A DNA stretch of 64,000 nt from Mytilus galloprovincialis. Lineage: Eukaryota > Mollusca > Bivalvia > Mytilida > Mytilidae. The DNA lies in assembly GCF_965363235.1 (NCBI RefSeq), contig NC_134844.1:14924646-14988645 (forward strand), written 5' to 3'. This document shows positions 49,201 to 56,743 of the stretch, piece by piece. The notes beneath the pieces are model-generated. The model ran no database searches and was not told the origin of the DNA. It worked only from the letters and a program-made list of their open reading frames with translations. Positions within the stretch are counted from its first letter, which is position 1; the number at the start of each line of letters is the position of its first letter. The translations under genes and the position numbers were made by a program.

Positions 49201-52200
49201 GCTCCATTTATGGGCATTATGTTTTCTGGTCTGTCCGTTCGTCCTGCTTTAGGTTAAAGTTTTTGATAGGTAGTATTTGATGAAGTAGAAGTCCAATCAA
49301 TTTGAAATTTGGTACACCACATGTTCCCTATGATATGACCTTTCTAATTTTAATACCAAATTAGAGATTTTACCCCATTTTCACGGACAACTGAACATAG
49401 AAAATTATAGTGCATCCGTGTACTATGGACAAATTCTTGTTTGGCTGTGAAATTTGTATATCAACTGAGAATGGAATTTTGTTAATGCTGTTATCCTAAT
49501 GCTAGCAAGTTAAAGATTTAGTTGGCATGCTTGCTTTGTTTGTTTTCTCAAGCATTTTAATTAAGATTGTCATCTGCAACTACCAAAAATATTTACAAGT
49601 ATAATGTACACAAGCTGAGGCCCCACCTATCTTTTGATAGCAGATGTCAATCTTGATTACAATGCTTGAACAAACATTTATACAAATAAAGCAAGCAAGT
49701 CAACCAAACTTTTAACTGCTAGCATTAAGATAACAGCTTTAATGTTCAATAAATAGTGGGGTTATACATTGCATACCTGTGGAACTCTTTTTGTGGTGAA
49801 ATGTAAGCATGTATGTTCTTCCAATAAAAGAATTTTACTTCTATTTATATATATGTCTACTATTAAGATCCATTGATAGAAAAATGAAGTGGGCACTAGA
49901 GTTGCTTTCTTTTTTTTTTTTTTCAAAATACACCTCGTCTGACCTACATTTTCTTAGAAGTTTCCAATAAGCAAATGATGAGGGGAAATGTGAAATTTGT
50001 GAGTTTACTTCCAGTATAAAATGTCTCGTGTACACAAACCTGAAACCTTTATTTACAGTGAATAGTGTTGTAGTTGATGGTGAATAATACGTAAAAAAAA
50101 AATCAGAATTATTCTGTTTGCTTTTCCCTGGAATCAGGAAGTGATTTAACTTTATATGAAATAAATTATATTAGTAAGAAAATAAATCTTCTCCACTCTA
50201 AATGAAATTGACTTAATTCTTTATATTTAAACCAGCAACTCACAATGTCATATTTGTTGACCTAACTATTATATAATTTCTGACAAGCGGACATCTTTGT
50301 ACAGTTTAGTTGTCAAAGATGTGGGTATATTGTCAGATACATGAACCACCTCTGTAGTTCAACCATTGTAAATTATTATAATGTAGAAGTACAGTTGTGA
50401 CAACTTCCAAACTTTTCAAACACTTGCGTTCTTGTCTGTAAAAAAGAAGAAAAAAATATGATTGCAACATAATTTGAAACATTTCGGAGTTTTATTGAAA
50501 ATAAATCTTTTATCTTTGTATTGCATGCATGATTTCAGTGGTTTTGACTGTTAGCCTTGAACACCATATCAAATCAAATCAAAATTGAATAGAACTGGTT
50601 AATGGTAAAAAAATTGCACAGCAACAACTAGAACGAGCCCTCTAACCTTCCACCATCTGATGAACCTGAATAAATAAACAGATTTTTGTTATCAAATTTG
50701 ATGTGGTGTTCAAGGCTTTCATTAAAAGGGCATACTGTTTTCTCTCCCTTCTGTCTTGTTCAGTGGAATTTTTGTAATGTTTGTATACAAATAATGGAAC
50801 AATTGATAGAAAACAGCTGCCTACTTTGAGCACTAGTGACATTTGATTATATATTTTTTTTAAGGGTCTTGTGAGAAAGATCTCGTGTAGTGGCTAAGCA
50901 TTTTTTTTAATTTCTGACAAGCGGACATCTTTGTACAGTTCAATTGTCAAAGATGTGGGTATATTGTCAGATACATGAACCACCTCTGTAGTACAATCAT
51001 TGTAAATTATAATTATTATAATGTAGAATTACAGTTGTGACACACACAAACTTTTCAAACACTTTTGTGATTAAAAAACATTTTTATGATAGACTACTAG
51101 CATAATTTTCAACTATTTGGTATTGTTAGGAAAAACTTTTTTTTGTTTTGTAAAGAAGGCATGATTTCAGTGGTATTAAAGAGATTAAAAGAATTTAACA
51201 ATCTCATTTGTATAGTCACTTGTTTATGCATAACTATATAACGTATCTATTTTCCATTCAGTATAATGTGAATAACCTCTATTGTGTAAAAAAGTTTGTT
51301 TTTTAAACAGAAATCTTTTTTATTGATTTGGGGTTGTATATGGGTAGGTAGACTTCCAAAATGCTGATCAACTTTGTTCCTGCAAATAAATTAATAACCC
51401 ATTAATTTAAACTTATTATTATTAAATTTTGATATGCTGTTTCTGGTGTCAAAATGGAGGACAAGATTGATGTAAACGATTTTGCACTTCGGGTTTCAGA
51501 AGTTTTGGCCTTTCATTGCATTGAAGATGTCACTTTTAAATGTAATGAATGTTGTTATTTGACAGGGTCTTGTAGACATTCAAATGGTATCTAGTGGCTC
51601 AGCATTTTAAATATCTGACAAGCGGACATCTTTGTACAGTTCAATTGTCAAAGATGTGGGTATATTGTCAGATACATGAACCACCTCTGTAGTTCAACCA
51701 TTGTAAATTATTATAATGTAGAATTACAGTTGTGACAACCATATTCTTTTCAAACACTTGAAATAAAACTTATTATCTTTGTATGGAATATATAACTTTT
51801 GTGGTGTAAAGGAATGAAAATTTTGTATATGTATAAATTTATATAGTATCTCTTTTCCATTCAGTATAAAGCAAATAACCTTGACTTAATATTTTATGAG
51901 TTTATCAAAGTTGTTATTTGTACAGTGCTTTGTTGATTTTAAAATGAGCAACCTCTTATATAGTGGCATGGGATTTCTGACAAGCGGACATCTTTGTACA
52001 GTTCAATTGTCAAAGATGTGGGTATATTGTCAGATACATGAACCACCTCTGTAGTTCAACCATTGTAAATTATTATAATGTAGAAGTACAGTTGTGACAA
52101 CTTCCAAACTTTCAAACACTTGCGTTCTTGTCTGTAAAAAAGAAAGAAAAAAATATGATTGCAGCATAATTTGAAACATTTCGGAGTCATTGAAAATAAA

Positions 52201-55200
52201 TCTTTTATCTTTGTATTGCATGCATGAATTCAGTGGTTTTGACTTTTAGCCTTGAACACCATATCAAATCAAATCAAAATTGAATAGAACTGGTTAATGG
52301 TCAAGTAACTATAACGAGCCCTCTAACCTTCCACCATCTGATGAACCTGAATAAATAAACAGATATTGTTATCAAATTTGATGTGGTGTTCTAGGCTTTC
52401 ATTAAAAAGGCATACTGTTTTCTCTCCCTTCTGCCTTGTTCAGTGGAATTTTTGTAATGTTTGTATACAAATAATGGAACAATTGATAGAAAACAGCTGC
52501 CTACTTTGAGCACTGGTGACATTTGGTGATATTTTTTTTTTTAAGGGTCTTGTGAGAAAGATTCTGTGTAGTGGCTAAGCATTTTTTTTAATTTCTGACA
52601 AGCGGACATCTTTGTACAGTTTAGTTGTCAAAGATGTGGGTATATTGTCAGATACATGAACCACCTCTGTAGTTCAACCATTGTAAATTATTATTATGTA
52701 GAATTACAGTTGTGACACACATAAACTTTTCAAACATTTTTGTCATTAAAAACATTTTTATGATAGACTTACATAATTTGCAACTATTTGGTATTGTTAG
52801 GAAAAACTTTTTGTTTATTTTGTAAAGACGGCATGATTTCAGTGGTATTAAAGAGATTAAAAGAATTTAACAATCTCATTTGCATAGTCACTTGTATATG
52901 CATAACTATATAACGTATCTATTTTCCATTCAGTATAATGTGAATAACCTTTATTGTTAAAAGTTTGTTTTTTTAAACAGAAATCTTTTCTATTGATTTG
53001 GGGTTGTATATCGGTAGGTAGACTTCCAAAGTGCTGATCAACTTTGTTCCTGCAAATAAATTAATAAACCATTAATTTAAACTTATCAAATTTTGATTAA
53101 ACATATCAAATTTTGATATTCTGTTTCTGGTGAGAAAATGGAGGACAAGATTGATGTAAGCGATTTTGCACTTCGGGTTTCAGAAGTTTTGGCCTTTCAT
53201 TGCATTGAAGATGCCACTTTTAAATGTAATAAATGTTGTTATTTGACAGGGTCTTGTAGACATTCAAATGGTATCTAGTGGCTCAGCATTTTAAATTTCT
53301 GACAAGCGGACATCTTTGTACAGTTTAGTTGTCAAAGATGTGGGTATATTGTCAGATACATGAACCACCTCTGTAGTTCTACCATTGTAAATTATTATAA
53401 TGTAGAATTACAGTTGTGACAACCATATTCTTTTCAAACACTTGAAATAAAACTTATTATCTTTGTATGGAATATATAACTTTTGTGGTGTAAAGGAATG
53501 AAAATTTTGTATATGTATAAATTTATATAGTATCTCTTTTCCATTCAGTATAAAGCAAATAACCTTGACTTAATATTTTATGAGTTTATCAAAGTTGTTA
53601 TTTGTACAGTGCTTTGTTGATTTTAAAATGTGCAACCTCTTATATAGTGGCATGGGATTTCTGACAAGCGGACATCTTTGTACAGTTCAATTGTCAAAGA
53701 TGTGGGTATATTGTCAGATACATGAACCACCTCTGTAGTTCAACCATTGTAAATTATTATAATGTAGAAGTACAGTTGTGACAACCCATAAACTTGTTCA
53801 AACACAGGATTTCAGGTCAATACAAAAAATCCTGTATTTGTTTTAGCAATAAGTCTGATATATATATTTTTATGTTAAGTTTTTGCAACCTCATTTTCAA
53901 AAAATTTATTATGATCTTCAAGTGTATTTAAATATTTTTTTATTTTTCTTATTATCTTATTGCAGGTGGCATAATTGCAGTTTTATTTAAAGTATTGGAC
54001 CAGTACAGACAAAAGATATATGTAGCACCGAGAGTAATGCAACAAGTTCTCAATTATTTAAACCAAGGGTAAATATAAATAAGTAAAGATCGATGATAAA
54101 TAATTGCCAAAGACTTTCAAATTATGTCTTTAACATGTTGGATACACAAGTAGGGAGTTGGTTTGAAATGCTATTATTGATTATATAGCCAAAGTAAAGA
54201 ATGAACCATTTAGATATTTTGGTCAAAGGCCAAGGTCTTGTATATCTGACCCTACACAATACATCCATATTTCACTTTGTCATTCTACAAATAAATTGTT
54301 CAAAACAATAAAAAATGAGAAACATAGTTTTACCTATTGTACATGTACAAGATTCTGATACTAAGCATGAAAAAAGACCAGTCGTTAACATTATGAAGAA
54401 GTGTAAAACTAAAACAAGGATAAATATCTATAACTTTTACATAATTCTGTATTCTGACATAGACCAGTAGTTATTAATACCAGACATTTAAAATGTTAGT
54501 TTTGTTTTAGGAAAAAAATGCTCTTTTCCTATGTAAAATAATACCTGTTTACAAATTAATTTGATAACCTTCATTTTCATACAAAATTTTATAGATCTAA
54601 TGATTCTTTCTTATTATTTCCAGAGTCAGCCATGCATTTTCGTGGAAATACATGAAGCCTCATTTCCAGGTATGTCTATACGTCACATTTCCGTTTCAAC
54701 ATTCCACTAACTTAAGTCTGCCTCGTGTAAATTTATTAAACTCATACACAATTGAAAGAACCAAAACTTGGTAGACAAGAGTTTCAATTTGGACAGTAAG
54801 TCATTTATTGTTCTACACGCTTTTTATAACTTAGAAAATTGATTTTTTTTTTCGTTTCTGCGCTTTACTTATCAAAATTATATGAAACTTGTACGCAACT
54901 AGAAGTGTTTGTGCACAGTTCAATTTGGGATGTTAATTATTTATGATTCCAGAGTTATGCCCATTTTTGACTTGGAAATTGCAAAGCTTGAGTTGGAACA
55001 TTCATGTCTACAGACAGATTCTGCTTATTGTGTATTGTGACATTGATTTATTGTAAAAATGTATATTTTCAGACTTTTAATATAAGAAGTTTTATTTCCT
55101 TAGATGTGTAAAATTGTATATCTTCAAACTTTAATATTAAGAAGTTTTATTTCCTCTGATATATAATATAAATTTGAATATTTTCAGACTTTAATTCAAG

Positions 55201-56705
55201 AAGTTTTATTCCCTTTGATGTGTCACAGTGATGAAGATGATGAGTTATGGAATACAGATCCTCAGGAATACATCAGAGTTAAATATGGTAGGAGAATCAT
55301 AGCTTGAACTTAATTGCTACAGACCAAAGTAATTCATGCTTGACGGGTTGCTTTGTCCAAAGTTCTTTTAGTTGCATTGTTAATCAAGGGGGTAGAGGTT
55401 GGAATGGGTCCTATCATTAATTTCCTAGTTCTAACAAGTGTAAATCTTAAATCTATCCAAAAATAAAAGAGCTAAACCAATACTGTTTATAATTGAAGTC
55501 AGTCTTCACAAGTTCCTTTTCTTCAAAGGCTACTGCTAGTATTCATTTGGTTAACATTCATAGAGATTAAAACCAAAGTACACTCTTACATCGTTATTAG
55601 AGTATATTTGTCCTCACCAAACAAATGTTTCCTCCAGTAATGTTTTTTATTTATTTCCAGATGTGTTTGAAGATTTCCTGTCACCTGTGATAGCTGCACA
55701 AACATTATTTTATTCAGCGGCATCAAAACGAAAAGAAGTCTTGCAAAAAGCCATGGGATTTTCTATGCAAGTTATAAATGAACCAAATGTTAACCCAAGG
55801 CAAAAAGATGGAGCATTGCACATGATTGGAGCAGTTGCTGAAGTTTTATTGAAGGTTTGTTGTATAATCAAATGTAAAGAAATTTTCAGAATAACACTAA
55901 CCTAATTTGTAAACTATGCTTCATGTGAAATAATTATAAGAAAAGGTAAACATCCCAATATAAAGATAAGAACATATGAAGCCAATAAGTCCATTCTCCA
56001 GCAGAGAACTAGTGTTGTAGACGGTAAGCAACTATAGACCACTAAGTCTTCAAAACTGATTTTAAATAACAATATAAACAATTAGTTTGTGTAACACCAT
56101 GAAACTATATGATTTGGTTTTATATTAAAGAATTGTAACTTTAGTTTGAATGTAATGGCCTGTAGTAGAACTTGAACACTATGTTGACTTATGACCTAAC
56201 TTTGAACAAGTGATTCTTCAATGTGTTTTAAAACTTGATATTCTCTGTTATTGTATATTCAATTCAATTTTGATATGTGATATATTAATTTAAGGGAACA
56301 TAAATTGATGCATAAACAAATACCATTTTGCATTGTGAAAATTTTGCTTTGTCCTGTGACTTTAGTGAAAAATCAGCAATGCTAAATCAACTTATGGGAA
56401 TCCAAGGTGTCCGTCACTGATGTCCAGTGGATGCCATTTTGGCCCAAATACATTGTTCTTTATTATAAGTCGGTAGCTATTGAAACTGGTTAGTGGGTTC
56501 ACTTCTGAAATGTTTGTTATGTCGTTACAGAGAAAGATTTACAAAGATCAGGCAGAAATGATGTTAGTAAACCATGTCTACCCAGAATTCACCAATGAAA
56601 GTGGATTTTTACGTGCCAGGGTAAGTAATGAACAAAATATATGTTTTTATACGACCGCAAATTTTGAAAAAATTTTCGTCGTATATTGCTATCACGTTGG
56701 CGTCT

Positions 56706-56743
<38 letters not shown>

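Larger units (their letters stand above)
50281..53790. repeat. Tandem segmental duplication, ~1.69-kb unit
   Basis: snoRNA copies 2-3-4 and 5-6-7 lie in the same order with matching spacers (634, 701, 362 versus 618, 704, 362 bp), and copy 8 starts a third unit. Spacer sequence is also duplicated, for example CACCATATCAAATCAAATCA and CTTCGGGTTTCAGAAGTTTT. Few differences are visible, so the last duplication is recent. Confidence 0.9.

Noticed and set aside
49034-53786. Specific rRNA target for the intron 8 RNAs
   Set aside because: I tried recalled 28S segments against both pockets and found only partial pairing, so no target is claimed.
55663-55905. Apparent independent 80-codon gene
   Set aside because: It is importin exon 12 (55661-55854) read into its intron; the ATG is internal.
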